A stretch of DNA of 37,423 nt from Chloroflexota bacterium (GTDB taxonomy: Bacteria; Chloroflexota; Anaerolineae; B4-G1), in contig JAAEPW010001168.1 in NCBI GenBank assembly GCA_024232355.1, positions 1 through 37,423 on the forward strand. Direction: 5' to 3'. Made by a program: the position numbers and the translations under genes. Positions 16,075 to 25,257 of this stretch are shown one piece after another. The first letter of the stretch is position 1. Each line of letters starts with the position of its first letter. The notes under the pieces were generated by a model. That model ran no database searches. It worked only from the letters and a program-made list of their open reading frames with translations, and was not told where the DNA came from.

Positions 16075-17205
16075 ATGACGATGGCAGAGAAACGCGACTA
16101 TTACGAGGTGCTGGGGATTGGCCGTTCGGCATCTCCAGACGAGATCAAAAAGGCGTATCGGCAGGCGGCGCGTCAGTGGCATCCAGACGTCAGTGATGCG
16201 CCTGATGCTGAATCACGATTCAAGGATCTTAACGAGGCCTACGAGGTGCTTTCTGACTCGGAAAAGCGGGCCATGTATGACCGCTATGGTCACACAATGC
16301 CTGGTGGAACGGGTGGCTTTGGCTTTGACTCTGGCTTTCGTGATCCCTTTGATATCTTTGAGCAAGTATTTGGGCAAGGATTCGGATTTCGTACTTCTAC
16401 GCGACGTGGGCCGCGTCGTGGTGCTGATCTGCGCTATGATCTGCCTTTGACTTTTGAGGAAGCGGTCTTTGGATGCGAGAAAGAGATACAAGTCATGCGG
16501 CACGAGATGTGTTCGGAATGCAATGGCAGTGGAGCCGAACCGGGAACAACGCCGGTACGTTGCTCCGAGTGCAACGGCACTGGACAGGTGCGACGCGTAC
16601 AGCGCTCCATTTTGGGGTCTTTTGTCAATGTGACCACTTGCCCAACGTGCCAAGGTGAGGGGGAGACGATTCCTATCCCCTGTTCGCAATGCAATGGTGA
16701 AAGACGTGTCTATGCCGCCCGCAAGCTTTCCGTCACTATTCCTCCTGGCGTAGATCACGGGACCCAGATCAGGCTGGCGGGTGAAGGGGAAATGGGGCGG
16801 CAAGGTGGCCCACCTGGCAACCTCTATGTGGTTTTGAATGTTGAGCCGCATCCCATCTTTCAGCGGCGCGGTGATGATGTTCTGCTCGAGTTGCGGATCA
16901 ATGTGGCCCAAGCGGCATTAGGAGCAGACGTAAAGGTGCCTACCTTGGAAGGTGAGGAAGAGGTCACCGTGTCCCCAGGAATTCAGAGTGGGACTGTGTT
17001 GCGGCTGCGCAATAAAGGCGTGCCCCATTTGAGGAAAAATGGCCGTGGTGACGAGTTGATATTGGTGCGAGTTGACGTGCCGATCAAGCTTTCTCGCGAG
17101 CAAAAACATCTCTTTAAAGAGTTGGGCGAGACGTTGGATCCGGAAACTATTTGGCAGGAAAAACGTAGTTTCGTGGACGAACTGCGAGAGCTGTTTGGCC
17201 TGTAG
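16075..17205 (+). CDS. dnaJ: Co-chaperone DnaJ (Hsp40), type I
   Basis: 376 residues (374 if the second Met is used). The J-domain carries the HPD tripeptide (WHPDVSD, near residue 36). A short Gly/Phe region leads to four zinc-finger repeats, [24 protein letters not shown] and CSQCNGER; the last lacks the usual final Gly. Two beta-barrel C-terminal domains end the protein. It delivers substrates to DnaK and triggers ATP hydrolysis. No Shine-Dalgarno sequence is visible; the region before the ATG is the 3' arm of a stem-loop, so translation may be weak or coupled. Confidence 0.96.
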   Translation: MTMAEKRDYYEVLGIGRSASPDEIKKAYRQAARQWHPDVSDAPDAESRFKDLNEAYEVLSDSEKRAMYDRYGHTMPGGTGGFGFDSGFRDPFDIFEQVFGQGFGFRTSTRRGPRRGADLRYDLPLTFEEAVFGCEKEIQVMRHEMCSECNGSGAEPGTTPVRCSECNGTGQVRRVQRSILGSFVNVTTCPTCQGEGETIPIPCSQCNGERRVYAARKLSVTIPPGVDHGTQIRLAGEGEMGRQGGPPGNLYVVLNVEPHPIFQRRGDDVLLELRINVAQAALGADVKVPTLEGEEEVTVSPGIQSGTVLRLRNKGVPHLRKNGRGDELILVRVDVPIKLSREQKHLFKELGETLDPETIWQEKRSFVDELRELFGL

Positions 17206-17235
17206 TGCGGCATTTGGCATAATCGGGTATTTGGT

Positions 17236-18108
17236 ATGGAATGGCTTGAAGTTAGTGTTACAACAGGAAATGAGGCTGCAGAGGCTGTAGCAGAGGTGCT
17301 CTCACACTATGCCCGTCGTGGTGTGGTTATTGAGGCTGGACCTGAAGGTTGGAACGTCGGACCGATAGTTGTTCGGGCCTATTTGCCTGTTGACGACCAG
17401 TTACCGGTGAACAAGCATAGTGTTGAAAAGGCACTTGGGCACTTGGATCAGATCAGTCCCGTATCTGTGCCGACCTTTCGCTCTGTTGCAGAAGAAGACT
17501 GGGCCAAAGCGTGGAAAGAACGGCTGACCGTTATGCACATTGGCCAGCATATCGTCATTCGACCCTCATGGTTGGATTACGTGCCTGTACCAGACGATGT
17601 CATTATCCAGTTGGACCCTGGAATGGCTTTTGGCACTGGTTTGCATCCTACTACGCAAATGTGCCTGATCGAGTTGGAAGAACTGGTGCGACCAGAGATA
17701 AAGGTTCTCGATATGGGTACAGGTTCTGGCATCCTGGCGATTGCGGCGGCCAAGATGGGCGCCGGCCATGTGATGGCGTTGGACAATGATCCCGTGGCGG
17801 TGAAAATCGCGCGAGGCAATATGATAACCAACGATGTACAGGATGGTGTGAGCGTCTCGTGCGGGTCTCTTGCAGAGGTATCAGAAAGTTATGATCTGGT
17901 GGTGGTCAACATTCTGGCAAACGTTATTGTCGAGATGTTGCAGAAGGGGTTGTCTGCGCGGGTGCGCCCTGGAGGCAAAATGATTGCTGCCGGCATTATT
18001 GATGATCAGGGACATAAAGTCATCAAGGTGATGGAGCAACAAGGGCTCACTTGTGTAGGGAAACAACAGCAAGAGGATTGGGTTTGCCTGATAGCAGAAC
18101 GGGGCTAA
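17236..18108 (+). CDS. prmA: Ribosomal protein L11 methyltransferase PrmA
   Basis: 290 residues. The N-terminal substrate-recognition domain (1-95) is followed by a Rossmann-fold methyltransferase: GMAFGTGLHPTT, DMGTGSGILAIAAAKMGA (SAM-binding motif I), the acidic ALDNDP and the NILANVI catalytic-region motif. It trimethylates ribosomal protein L11. Last gene of the heat-shock operon, 30 bp after dnaJ, an arrangement also known in Firmicutes. ATG at 17236 without a strong Shine-Dalgarno sequence. Confidence 0.95.
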   Translation: MEWLEVSVTTGNEAAEAVAEVLSHYARRGVVIEAGPEGWNVGPIVVRAYLPVDDQLPVNKHSVEKALGHLDQISPVSVPTFRSVAEEDWAKAWKERLTVMHIGQHIVIRPSWLDYVPVPDDVIIQLDPGMAFGTGLHPTTQMCLIELEELVRPEIKVLDMGTGSGILAIAAAKMGAGHVMALDNDPVAVKIARGNMITNDVQDGVSVSCGSLAEVSESYDLVVVNILANVIVEMLQKGLSARVRPGGKMIAAGIIDDQGHKVIKVMEQQGLTCVGKQQQEDWVCLIAERG

Positions 18109-18114
18109 AAAACT

Positions 18115-18148
18115 AAAAAAGCCGGGTTTTGAGAAACCCGGCTTTTTT
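18115..18148. terminator. Bidirectional intrinsic terminator (prmA / infA)
   Basis: GCCGGGTTT (18121-18129) and AAACCCGGC (18134-18142) form a 9-bp stem with a TGAG loop. It is flanked by A6 (18115-18120) and T6 (18143-18148), so it can stop transcription from both the hrcA and the rpsA-infA operons. Confidence 0.95.
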
Positions 18149-18149
18149 C

Positions 18150-18398
18150 TTAACCGCTTTGTGTTTGATAGTTGCGCTTGTATCGATAAACAATACGGCC
18201 GCGTGTTAGATCATAGGGAGAAAGCTCTACCCGTACGCGATCACCTAGCAGGATACGGATATAGTACTTGCGCATTTTTCCAGAGAGATAAGCCAATATC
18301 TCGTGACCATTATCAAGTCGAACGCGAAATTGAGTAGCTGGCAACGCCTCTACGACGGTGCCTTCCATGTCGATTTTCTCTTCTTTCTTTTTAGTCAT
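18150..18398 (-). CDS. infA: Translation initiation factor IF-1
   Basis: 82 residues, one S1/OB fold: [34 protein letters not shown], then [27 protein letters not shown], all characteristic of IF-1. The N-terminus has about ten extra Lys/Glu residues compared with the usual 72-residue form. AAGGGG lies before the ATG. It follows rpsA by 27 bp, an unusual pairing, since infA is more often found in the ribosomal spc operon. Confidence 0.95.
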   Translation of the reverse strand: MTKKKEEKIDMEGTVVEALPATQFRVRLDNGHEILAYLSGKMRKYYIRILLGDRVRVELSPYDLTRGRIVYRYKRNYQTQSG

Positions 18399-18425
18399 TT
18401 AGCTTACCCCTTTGTTATGCACAAA

Positions 18426-20381
18426 TTAGTGGACAGCATCTGTTTCTTCAAGGGCAACGTCGGGAACAGGGGCGGCGGCAGGCTCTTCTGCAATTGCGGT
18501 TTTTTCATCGCTTGCCTCGTCTGCTTCTGAGACTTTGTCGGCTATCTCTTTGGTTTCCGCTTCTGTCTTTGCTTCTGGTGCTATAGCCTCTTCTTCGACC
18601 GTTTCGCTGACCGTTGCTTCTGCTTCTATTACTGCGGTTTCTGCTTCAGTCACCTCACTGGTTTCCGTCTCTGTCTCCATTTTTGGTGCCGTGATCTCTG
18701 CCTCGACCGTTTCATTAACTGTCAATTCTGCTTCTGGTGCTACGGTTTCTGCTTCCACGGTCTTTGCTTCTGGCGCTGCGATCTCTGCCTCGACCGTTTC
18801 GTTGGTCGTTACTTTTGCCTCTGGTGCTGCGACCTCTGTCTCGACTGCTTCGCTAACTGTCAATTCTGTTTCTGGTGCTGTGACCTCGGCTTCAGTCACC
18901 TCACTGGTTACGGTCTCTGTCTCCACTTTTGGTGCTGCGACCTCTGTCTCGACTGTTTCGCTAACTGCCAATTCTGTTTCTGGTACTGTGCCCTCGGCTT
19001 CAGTCACCTCACTGGTTTCGGTCTCTGTCTCCACTTTTGGTGCTGCGACCTCTGTCTCGACTGTTTCGCTAACTGTTAATTCCGCTTCTGCTGCTTCTTT
19101 AGCTTCCGCTTCAACCGCTGCTGCTTCTTTGGCTTCAGTTTCTGCTCGTTGTTCTGCAACCCAACGTTCCCACTCTCCTTGTCGCACCTGTCTGGCGCTC
19201 AAGGCGAGGCGCTTTCTCCGGCTATCTATGCGGATGATCTTTACCAACAGTTTTTCACCGGAATGGACAATGTCTGATGGGGCGAGTTCTGGTGTGCCAA
19301 TAATCTCACTAGCGTGAAGCAACCCCTCAACTCCAATATCTAGTTCGACGAATGCGCCGAAATCTAGCACGCGAGTGACTCGTCCTTCAACCAACTGACC
19401 CATTTGATAGTGGTCATCTACGATCGTCCATGGATCAGGTTGAAGCTTTTTGAGGCTGAGTGCGATCCGTTTGCGTTTTTCATCTACATCGAGCACGTAA
19501 ACGTCCAACTCGTCACCGACTTTGAGTACCTGGCGGGGATTATCTACCCGTCCCCAACTGAGTTCGGATACATGGATCAATCCATCAGCACCCCCCAGAT
19601 CCACAAAGGCACCGAAATTGGTAATACTGGTGACACGACCATGCCGTGTTTCCCCTTCAGTTAATTCGGTCATCACACGGTCACGTTGTACTTCTTGATA
19701 TCCGCGAAGTGCGCGTCGTTGTGAAAAGATCAAGCGACGGCGCTGGCGGTCTACTTCGATGATCTTGAGTCCTATCTGCTGCCCAATCATTGCTTCCAGA
19801 CGCTCGCGACGTTGTTCTTCTCTCAATCGCTTGGGCAGGCCCACAATTTGCGAGGCAGGGACAAAGCCCCGAATCTTGCCAAACTTGACGATAATCCCAC
19901 CACGGTTGTAGCCAGCGACCTCGCCTTCATAGATCTCGCCGCTTCCCAGCATTTCTTCAGCTTTAATCCAGTCCTTGTACATGCGGGCCTGGTGGATAGA
20001 CAAGATAGGATGCCCATCTTTATTCTCTGGACGAAGCACGAATAGCGAGATTTTGGTACCCACTTGAGCTTGAGCGCGGGTTTCCTCGTCCAAACGCGTC
20101 AAATCCTCGGCAGGGACAAAGCCCTCTCGCTTGAAACCGATATCCACGACTAGACCATAGTCGTTGCTGTCTATGATTTCACCGGTAAGGATATCTCCAC
20201 GTTTTGGGGCCTTGTAGTCGTATCCATTTGCCAAGTACTCGTCAAAACTTTGCTCCACAGTTTCTTCGATAGCAGGACTGGAATCAGTGGATTCTTCGAC
20301 GATAGGGCTTGGTTCAGTTGGGCTTGTGGTTAGTGGGTTGTGATTGCTTGTCTCTTGATTGGTTACAGTTTCAAAATTCAT
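18426..20381 (-). CDS. rpsA: 30S ribosomal protein S1 homologue with acidic repeat tail
   Basis: 651 residues. Four S1 RNA-binding domains at about 61-130, 147-220, 241-311 and 327-396; the third and fourth carry the classic NFGAFVDL/DFGAFVEL core and GLIHVSEL/GLLHASEI. From residue 405 on the protein is a 245-residue Glu/Ala/Thr/Val-rich tail with nearly no Lys, built partly from 36-residue repeats and very acidic. S1 helps mRNAs onto the 30S subunit. Four-domain S1 is usual for Gram-positive-type bacteria; the long tail is not. The start ATG lies in a poor Shine-Dalgarno context, and the transcript has a long leader with a terminator-like hairpin. Confidence 0.92.
   Translation of the reverse strand: MNFETVTNQETSNHNPLTTSPTEPSPIVEESTDSSPAIEETVEQSFDEYLANGYDYKAPKRGDILTGEIIDSNDYGLVVDIGFKREGFVPAEDLTRLDEETRAQAQVGTKISLFVLRPENKDGHPILSIHQARMYKDWIKAEEMLGSGEIYEGEVAGYNRGGIIVKFGKIRGFVPASQIVGLPKRLREEQRRERLEAMIGQQIGLKIIEVDRQRRRLIFSQRRALRGYQEVQRDRVMTELTEGETRHGRVTSITNFGAFVDLGGADGLIHVSELSWGRVDNPRQVLKVGDELDVYVLDVDEKRKRIALSLKKLQPDPWTIVDDHYQMGQLVEGRVTRVLDFGAFVELDIGVEGLLHASEIIGTPELAPSDIVHSGEKLLVKIIRIDSRRKRLALSARQVRQGEWERWVAEQRAETEAKEAAAVEAEAKEAAEAELTVSETVETEVAAPKVETETETSEVTEAEGTVPETELAVSETVETEVAAPKVETETVTSEVTEAEVTAPETELTVSEAVETEVAAPEAKVTTNETVEAEIAAPEAKTVEAETVAPEAELTVNETVEAEITAPKMETETETSEVTEAETAVIEAEATVSETVEEEAIAPEAKTEAETKEIADKVSEADEASDEKTAIAEEPAAAPVPDVALEETDAVH
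18612..19073 (-). repeat. Repeat array coding for the S1 tail
   Basis: Residues 437-472 and 473-508 are two nearly identical 36-residue (108-bp) tandem units beginning VSETVETEVAAPKVETET. A diverged 46-residue copy follows (509-554) and a fourth 36-residue copy (555-590); a partial fifth begins at 591. Copy number is likely to vary between strains. Confidence 0.85.
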
Positions 20382-20428
20382 TAATCCAAATTACTCCCTG
20401 TATGATACTGAACTTGGTGTTTTCAACG

Positions 20429-20475
20429 AAAAACCCGGCATTACCTCACCGAGTGAAAGCGTGGACAATGCCAGG
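20429..20475 (-). terminator. Terminator-like hairpin in the rpsA leader
   Basis: On the minus strand CCTGGCATT (20475-20467) pairs with AATGCCGGG (20442-20434), one G-U; the loop itself can form a TCAC-TCG-GTGA hairpin; TTTTT follows (20433-20429). It ends 48 bases before the rpsA ATG. It either terminates the fabL-like transcript or works as an attenuator for rpsA-infA. Confidence 0.7.
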
Positions 20476-20619
20476 TTGGAATTCTGCCTGACGTCGAACG
20501 AATGCTTTTGGATCGTTTTTTCTTGTCTACCTCGCTAAAAGGTCAACATACCAGAAACGATTCAGCTTCGCGGCCCACCCCCATCCGCACCAAAGGGACA
20601 GTATCTCAAATGTGCGCGT

Positions 20620-20647
20620 ATTCTATCACGTCACGGGGGAATGTCAA
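20620..20647 (-). promoter_or_regulatory. Probable rpsA promoter
   Basis: Minus strand: TTGACA (20647-20642), 16 bp, TAGAAT (20625-20620). Transcription would start near 20613, giving a leader of about 230 nt that includes the hairpin at 20429-20475. It lies 22 bp after the fabL-like stop codon. Confidence 0.65.
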
Positions 20648-20668
20648 ATTCAATCGATTGCCCTACGG

Positions 20669-21475
20669 TTACCCTACGATACTTTCGCCACCATCCACTG
20701 GAATAATGGCTCCCGTAAGCCATGTTATGTCTGGATTGGCCAGTGATGTCAGTACTTTTGCCACATCCTCAGTCGTTGTCAGACGATCTGCGGGGTTGCG
20801 CTGTCGTGCCTCGACGAGATAGTTTTCGTACCCGGGTACAGGGCGAATTGCCGGCGTGTCGGTCACACCAGGCCGTAGGCAATTGACGGCGATGCCGTGA
20901 GGCGCTAGCTCGGTTGCCAATTGACGGGTGTGGCTCTCCAAGGCTGCCTTAGCTGCCGAAACTGCGCCGTACACTGGCAAAACCCGGATCGATCCGAGGC
21001 TTGATAGTGCATAAACCCGACTGCTGCGCACCAAGAGGTTCCGCTGAACTAGGTCTTGCACCCAGTAGATCAAGCTGTGAGCCATTACTCGCAGCGTCAT
21101 GTCCATTTGCGCTTCGCTAATTGCTTGATCAGGTGTGCCAGCGATAAAGGGTAGCAGCGCGCCAAAGGCCAGAGAATGCAGCATAAAGTGAATACTGTTA
21201 GCCGGATCATCCGCCAATGTGGCCTCGATTTGATCAAGCACACGTGTTCGCTTGCGAGCGTCGGCGGCATTGGTGTTAAAGAATATGGCTTTGCGCTCCG
21301 ATGCTTCGACGTCGGCCACGACTTGGTGAGCGCGAGAAAGGGTTGTTTTTGTGTCCAGATGCACGCCAAAGATGTTCATACCCGCACTGGCTAGCGCCCG
21401 AGCCGTGGCCGCGCCAAACCCACTCGATGCTCCCAGGATCAAGGCCCACCGGTCTTGCAATTTGTTTTGATTCAT
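20669..21475 (-). CDS. FabL-like enoyl-ACP reductase (SDR family)
   Basis: 268 residues. N-terminal NADPH-binding GASSGFGAATA (15-25). The catalytic pair is Y169-x6-K176 (YGAVSAAK), the spacing of enoyl-ACP reductases and not the YxxxK of ordinary SDRs. SSLGSIR before it and the final DGGESI match Bacillus FabL better than FabI. It would reduce the enoyl-ACP double bond in the last step of each fatty-acid elongation cycle. GGAGGTGATAGG precedes the ATG. It is divergent from etfB. A related carbonyl reductase cannot be excluded. Confidence 0.8.
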   Translation of the reverse strand: MNQNKLQDRWALILGASSGFGAATARALASAGMNIFGVHLDTKTTLSRAHQVVADVEASERKAIFFNTNAADARKRTRVLDQIEATLADDPANSIHFMLHSLAFGALLPFIAGTPDQAISEAQMDMTLRVMAHSLIYWVQDLVQRNLLVRSSRVYALSSLGSIRVLPVYGAVSAAKAALESHTRQLATELAPHGIAVNCLRPGVTDTPAIRPVPGYENYLVEARQRNPADRLTTTEDVAKVLTSLANPDITWLTGAIIPVDGGESIVG

Positions 21476-21497
21476 TGTCCTATCACCTCCACTGATG

Positions 21498-21527
21498 ATT
21501 ATACTCTAAAACATCCGTAACTGGTAA
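21498..21527 (-). promoter_or_regulatory. Promoter of the fabL-like gene
   Basis: Minus strand: TTACCA (21527-21522), 18 bp, TATAAT (21503-21498). Transcription starts near 21491, about 16 bp before the ATG. Confidence 0.55.
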
Positions 21528-21582
21528 CGGTCTCGCGGGTTTCTCTATATTGGACTTGCAAATAATCAATTGGGAGGTACCT

Positions 21583-22473
21583 ATGGCATACAACTGCGTG
21601 GTGTTGGTCAAACAAGTGCCCGACACCGCAAATATCAGTGGCAAGGCAATGAAGGATGATGGCACTGTGAATCGTGCTGCATTGCCCGCTATCTTTAACC
21701 CAGAAGACTTGAACGCACTAGAGATGGCCCTGCAAGTAAAGGAGCAACACGGCGGCCACGTAACTGTACTGACGATGGGCCCGCCACGAGCGACAGAGGT
21801 GTTGCGCGCGGCGCTTTATCGCGGTGCCGACCAAGTGATACTGCTCACCGACAGAAAGACCGCCGGTTCGGATACCCTGGCGACCTCTTATGCCCTCAAA
21901 TGTGCCGTCGAGCGCATTGGTGATTATGATCTCGTCTTTTGTGGGCGTCAGGCCATTGACGGCGACACTGCTCAGGTTGGCCCACAAGTTGCGGAAAAGC
22001 TGGGTTTGCCGCAGATCACTTATGCCGAGTCTATTCAATCGCTGGAGGAAGGCGAGATCGTCGTCCAACGGGCTTTTCCCTTGGGCACCGAGACGGTCAA
22101 GTGCACGTTGCCATGTCTGCTCTCCGTCGTTGGGACGGCCAATCAACCCCGCCCTTGTTCGGCCCGGCGAATGGTGGCCTACAAGCTGGCCGCTACTCCG
22201 TTCGAATACGCTGCCTTGTTGGAAAAATGGCCCGAGTTTGAGACCGAGGATGCTCTGGCCCATTACTTGACAGAGCGCGATCTCAAGATCACCGTCTGGA
22301 GCGGTGCCGACGTCGGTGTGGATTATGAAAGGGTGGGTTTGGGTGGTTCGCCGACCAAAGTGCTCAAGGTGGATTCCGTCGTCCTCGAAACGAGCGGCAG
22401 CAAAGAGTTCCCGGCCAACCCGGACGGCGTCTCGACGCTGGTGCAAGAGTTGGTCCAGGACTATATTTTATGA
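21583..22473 (+). CDS. etfB: Electron transfer flavoprotein, beta subunit
   Basis: 296 residues. VLVKQVPDT at the N-terminus, NPEDLNALEMAL, and the AMP/FAD-binding signature CGRQAIDGDTAQVGPQVAEKLGLPQ identify EtfB. With EtfA it takes electrons from acyl-CoA dehydrogenase. ATG 21583 follows GGGAGG; a frame extension to 21550 has no ribosome-binding site. Its stop overlaps the etfA start (ATGA). I cannot tell by eye whether a second, bifurcating FAD is bound. Confidence 0.95.
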   Translation: MAYNCVVLVKQVPDTANISGKAMKDDGTVNRAALPAIFNPEDLNALEMALQVKEQHGGHVTVLTMGPPRATEVLRAALYRGADQVILLTDRKTAGSDTLATSYALKCAVERIGDYDLVFCGRQAIDGDTAQVGPQVAEKLGLPQITYAESIQSLEEGEIVVQRAFPLGTETVKCTLPCLLSVVGTANQPRPCSARRMVAYKLAATPFEYAALLEKWPEFETEDALAHYLTERDLKITVWSGADVGVDYERVGLGGSPTKVLKVDSVVLETSGSKEFPANPDGVSTLVQELVQDYIL

Positions 22474-23510
22474 TGCAGGATGTCGAAATGACAATGACAA
22501 AGAATCGAGATGTTTGGGTATTTATTGAACAAGAGAAAGGAAATATCGCCGTCGTCAGCTTGGAGCTATTGACCAAGGCGCGGGAATTGGCCGACGAATT
22601 GGGCGGTCGTGTAGGTGCCCTGCTGTTCGGCCACGAGATTGGCAATTTAGCAGAGACCGTAATTCATCGTGGTGCGGATGCGGTCTTGATGGCCGACCAT
22701 CCCGAGTTGGCACTCTACCGCACGCTGCCCTACGCCCGGATTGCCACAGACTTGGTACAAGAGCGCAAGCCCTATATCTTTCTCCTGGGCGCGACGCCGA
22801 TTGGGCGTGACCTGGCGCCGCGCATCGCCAGTGCCACTTGGGCTGGCCTTACCGCCGATTGCACTGCGCTCCAGATCGGCAATTTTAAACGCAAGGGCCT
22901 GGTGTACGAGGACTTGTTGTACCAGATTCGGCCTGCTTTTGGTGGGAACATTATCGCCACTATCGTTAACCCAGAAATGCATCCGCAGATGGCCACCGTG
23001 CGTGAAGGTGTGATGTCTCTGGGTGAATCGGACAGCACTCGCCAGGGTGAGATCGAACGGATCGAGCCCCATTTTAAAGGGCGCGATCTGGCGTTGCAAG
23101 TACTAAATCGAGAGATGCGCTTGCCTGCTTGCGATCTAAAGGGCGCTTCTGTGATCGTCGCTGGCGGTATGGGCGTGGGCAGCAAGGAAAACTTTGAACT
23201 TGTCGCCGAACTGGCCCGCGTCCTCGGAGGTGAGGTTGGGGCTTCTCGTGCCGCGGTTGACGCCGGGTTCGTTTCCCACGAACACCAGGTGGGGCAGACG
23301 GGTGCGACTGTGCGGCCTCGTTTGTACGTTGCCTGTGGCATTTCGGGGGCGGTGCAGCACCGGGCCGGGATGGATCAGTCGAGCAAAATCGTCGCCATCA
23401 ACACCGACCCCGACGCCCCTATTTTCCAGGTCGCTCACTACAAGATCGTGGGGGATCTGAACAAAGTTATCCCGCAGTTGATTCGCGCCTATCGCGACGG
23501 CCCCAAATAG
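22470..23510 (+). CDS. etfA: Electron transfer flavoprotein, alpha subunit
   Basis: 346 residues. The N-terminal domain begins VWVFIEQEKGNI; GRDLAPRIASATWAGLTADCT and the C-terminal FAD-binding VGQTGATVRPRLYVACGISGAVQH...INTDPDAPIF are EtfA signatures. The first ATG overlaps the etfB stop; ATG at 22488 (with AGGA upstream) is an alternative, removing six residues. It transfers electrons from the downstream acyl-CoA dehydrogenase to a membrane quinone reductase or another acceptor not in this window. Confidence 0.95.
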   Translation: MMQDVEMTMTKNRDVWVFIEQEKGNIAVVSLELLTKARELADELGGRVGALLFGHEIGNLAETVIHRGADAVLMADHPELALYRTLPYARIATDLVQERKPYIFLLGATPIGRDLAPRIASATWAGLTADCTALQIGNFKRKGLVYEDLLYQIRPAFGGNIIATIVNPEMHPQMATVREGVMSLGESDSTRQGEIERIEPHFKGRDLALQVLNREMRLPACDLKGASVIVAGGMGVGSKENFELVAELARVLGGEVGASRAAVDAGFVSHEHQVGQTGATVRPRLYVACGISGAVQHRAGMDQSSKIVAINTDPDAPIFQVAHYKIVGDLNKVIPQLIRAYRDGPK

Positions 23511-23520
23511 GAGAACCATA

Positions 23521-25242
23521 ATGGTAGATAATTTCTTTACCGATAACCTGGACTTGCAGTTTCGGCTGGACGAACTGGACCTCAGCAAAGTCGTCGACTT
23601 GCTGGAGGATGGATACACTACACATACCGAATACCCCAGCGCTCCGCGCAATTACGCCGATGCCAAAGACAACTATCACCTACTCTTGAGCCTGGTGGGC
23701 GAAATCTGTGCCACCCGCGTTGCACCACAGGCGGCTGAGGCGGATGAAGAAGGCGCGCAATTTTATGACGGAAAAGTCACCTACGCGGCTGCCACGCAAG
23801 AGGCGATGGATGCTCTCCGTCAGGCCGAGTTGGTGGGCGCGACGCTGCCCTGGGAATATGGTGGACTGAATTTACCCGAAACAGTCTTACAAATGATGGT
23901 CGAGATCATCTCTCGCGCCGATGCCAGCTTGATGACCGTTTTTGGCTTGCAAGAGATCGCGGCTACCTTTGTTGCCGAAAATGGTGACGAAGAGATGAAG
24001 GCCCGCATCCTGCCGCGTGTGATTCGGGGCGAGTTGATCGGCGGGGCGATGGTGCTCACAGAGCCGGATGCGGGCTCTGATCTGGGCGTCGTGCAGACCC
24101 GTGCCGTCTATGATGAGGAAGCCGAGATTTGGCGGCTCAGTGGTGTCAAGCGATTCATCACCAACGGCTGTGCCGATGTGCTGCTGGTGCTGGCTCGTTC
24201 CGAGCAGGGATCGAGTGATGCCCGTGGTCTTTCTATGTTTTTGATCGAGGCCGACGAGACGGTTTCTGTTCGTCGCATAGAGAACAAGATGGGCATTCAC
24301 GCTTCGCCTACCTGCGAGATACAGTTCAACGATACCCCTGCTCAACTGATCGGCAAGCGTCGTTTTGGACTGATACGGTATGCGATGAGCATGATGAATG
24401 AAGCCCGATTGTCGGTGGGGACTCAGGCGCTGGGAATTGCCGAGGCCGCCTATCGTGAGGCGTACCAATACGCTGAAAAACGTATCCAGTTTGGTCAATC
24501 GATCAATACATTGCCCGCAGTATATCGAATGCTTCTCTCGATGCGTGGGGAGATTGAGGCGACGCGGGCGTTGGTGTACGAGACCGCGTGTTTGGTGGAC
24601 TTGGAAAAGGCTTATGCTCGCAATGACAAACTGGATGCTGCTGATCGCAAAGAGTTCAAGCAACTGAAACGACTGACCTCTGTACTGACCCCGTTGGTGA
24701 AATACTATGCCTCTGAAATGGGTAATCGGGTTTGTTACCAGGCGATGCAAGTTCACGGCGGCACCGGTTATATGCGCGAGTTTAATGTAGAACGGCACTT
24801 TCGCGACGTTCGTGTGACCAATATCTACGAAGGCACCAGCCAGATGCAGGTTGTGGCCGCTATCGGTGGGTTGTTGGGCCGCGCTCTCGATGATTTGCTG
24901 GATGACTGGGCGGCTCAGGATTATGGGTCTGAATTGGCTCCGCTCAAGAACCAGATGGAAGAGGCCACCGCACTATACAACCGCTGCATCGACCATATGA
25001 AAGAACAAGAAGACCGCACGGTGATTGACTATTACGGGGTAGACTTGGTCGACATTGCGACGTATGTGATCAACGGTTGGTTGATGTTGCGGGATGCGCG
25101 TCGGGGGGAGCGAAAGCGTGCGATGGCCCGCATCTATATCGCCGAGGCATTATCCGAGATTCATGGAAAAGTGGCGACGCTCAAAACCAGCGATCCAGCG
25201 CCGATGCAAGTCAGGGATGTCATTCTGACCGAATCTTTCTAA
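23521..25242 (+). CDS. Acyl-CoA dehydrogenase with C-terminal extension
   Basis: 573 residues, longer than the usual 380. The core keeps the FAD/acyl-CoA motifs MVLTEPDAGSDLG, RFITNGCADV, GRxFGLIRYAMSMMNEARL-like, YAEKRIQFGQSI and QVHGGTGYMREF; the catalytic base is E437 in IYEGTSQMQ. The extra residues form an N-terminal lead and a C-terminal helical domain from about 465, as in FadE-like/long enzymes. It oxidises an acyl-CoA to the 2-enoyl form and passes electrons to the EtfAB encoded 10 bp upstream. The chain length of the substrate is unknown. AGGAG precedes the ATG. Confidence 0.93.
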   Translation: MVDNFFTDNLDLQFRLDELDLSKVVDLLEDGYTTHTEYPSAPRNYADAKDNYHLLLSLVGEICATRVAPQAAEADEEGAQFYDGKVTYAAATQEAMDALRQAELVGATLPWEYGGLNLPETVLQMMVEIISRADASLMTVFGLQEIAATFVAENGDEEMKARILPRVIRGELIGGAMVLTEPDAGSDLGVVQTRAVYDEEAEIWRLSGVKRFITNGCADVLLVLARSEQGSSDARGLSMFLIEADETVSVRRIENKMGIHASPTCEIQFNDTPAQLIGKRRFGLIRYAMSMMNEARLSVGTQALGIAEAAYREAYQYAEKRIQFGQSINTLPAVYRMLLSMRGEIEATRALVYETACLVDLEKAYARNDKLDAADRKEFKQLKRLTSVLTPLVKYYASEMGNRVCYQAMQVHGGTGYMREFNVERHFRDVRVTNIYEGTSQMQVVAAIGGLLGRALDDLLDDWAAQDYGSELAPLKNQMEEATALYNRCIDHMKEQEDRTVIDYYGVDLVDIATYVINGWLMLRDARRGERKRAMARIYIAEALSEIHGKVATLKTSDPAPMQVRDVILTESF

Positions 25243-25257
25243 TCTGGCGTTTTTCAG

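Noticed and set aside
20565..20582. GGGGGTGGGCCGCGAAGC in the rpsA leader (minus strand) resembles the T-box sequence AGGGTGGNACCGCG.
   Set aside because: The invariant A before CCGCG is missing, it lies about 90 bases before the terminator and does not overlap its 5' arm, and no stem I specifier region is visible. A T-box is also not expected for S1.
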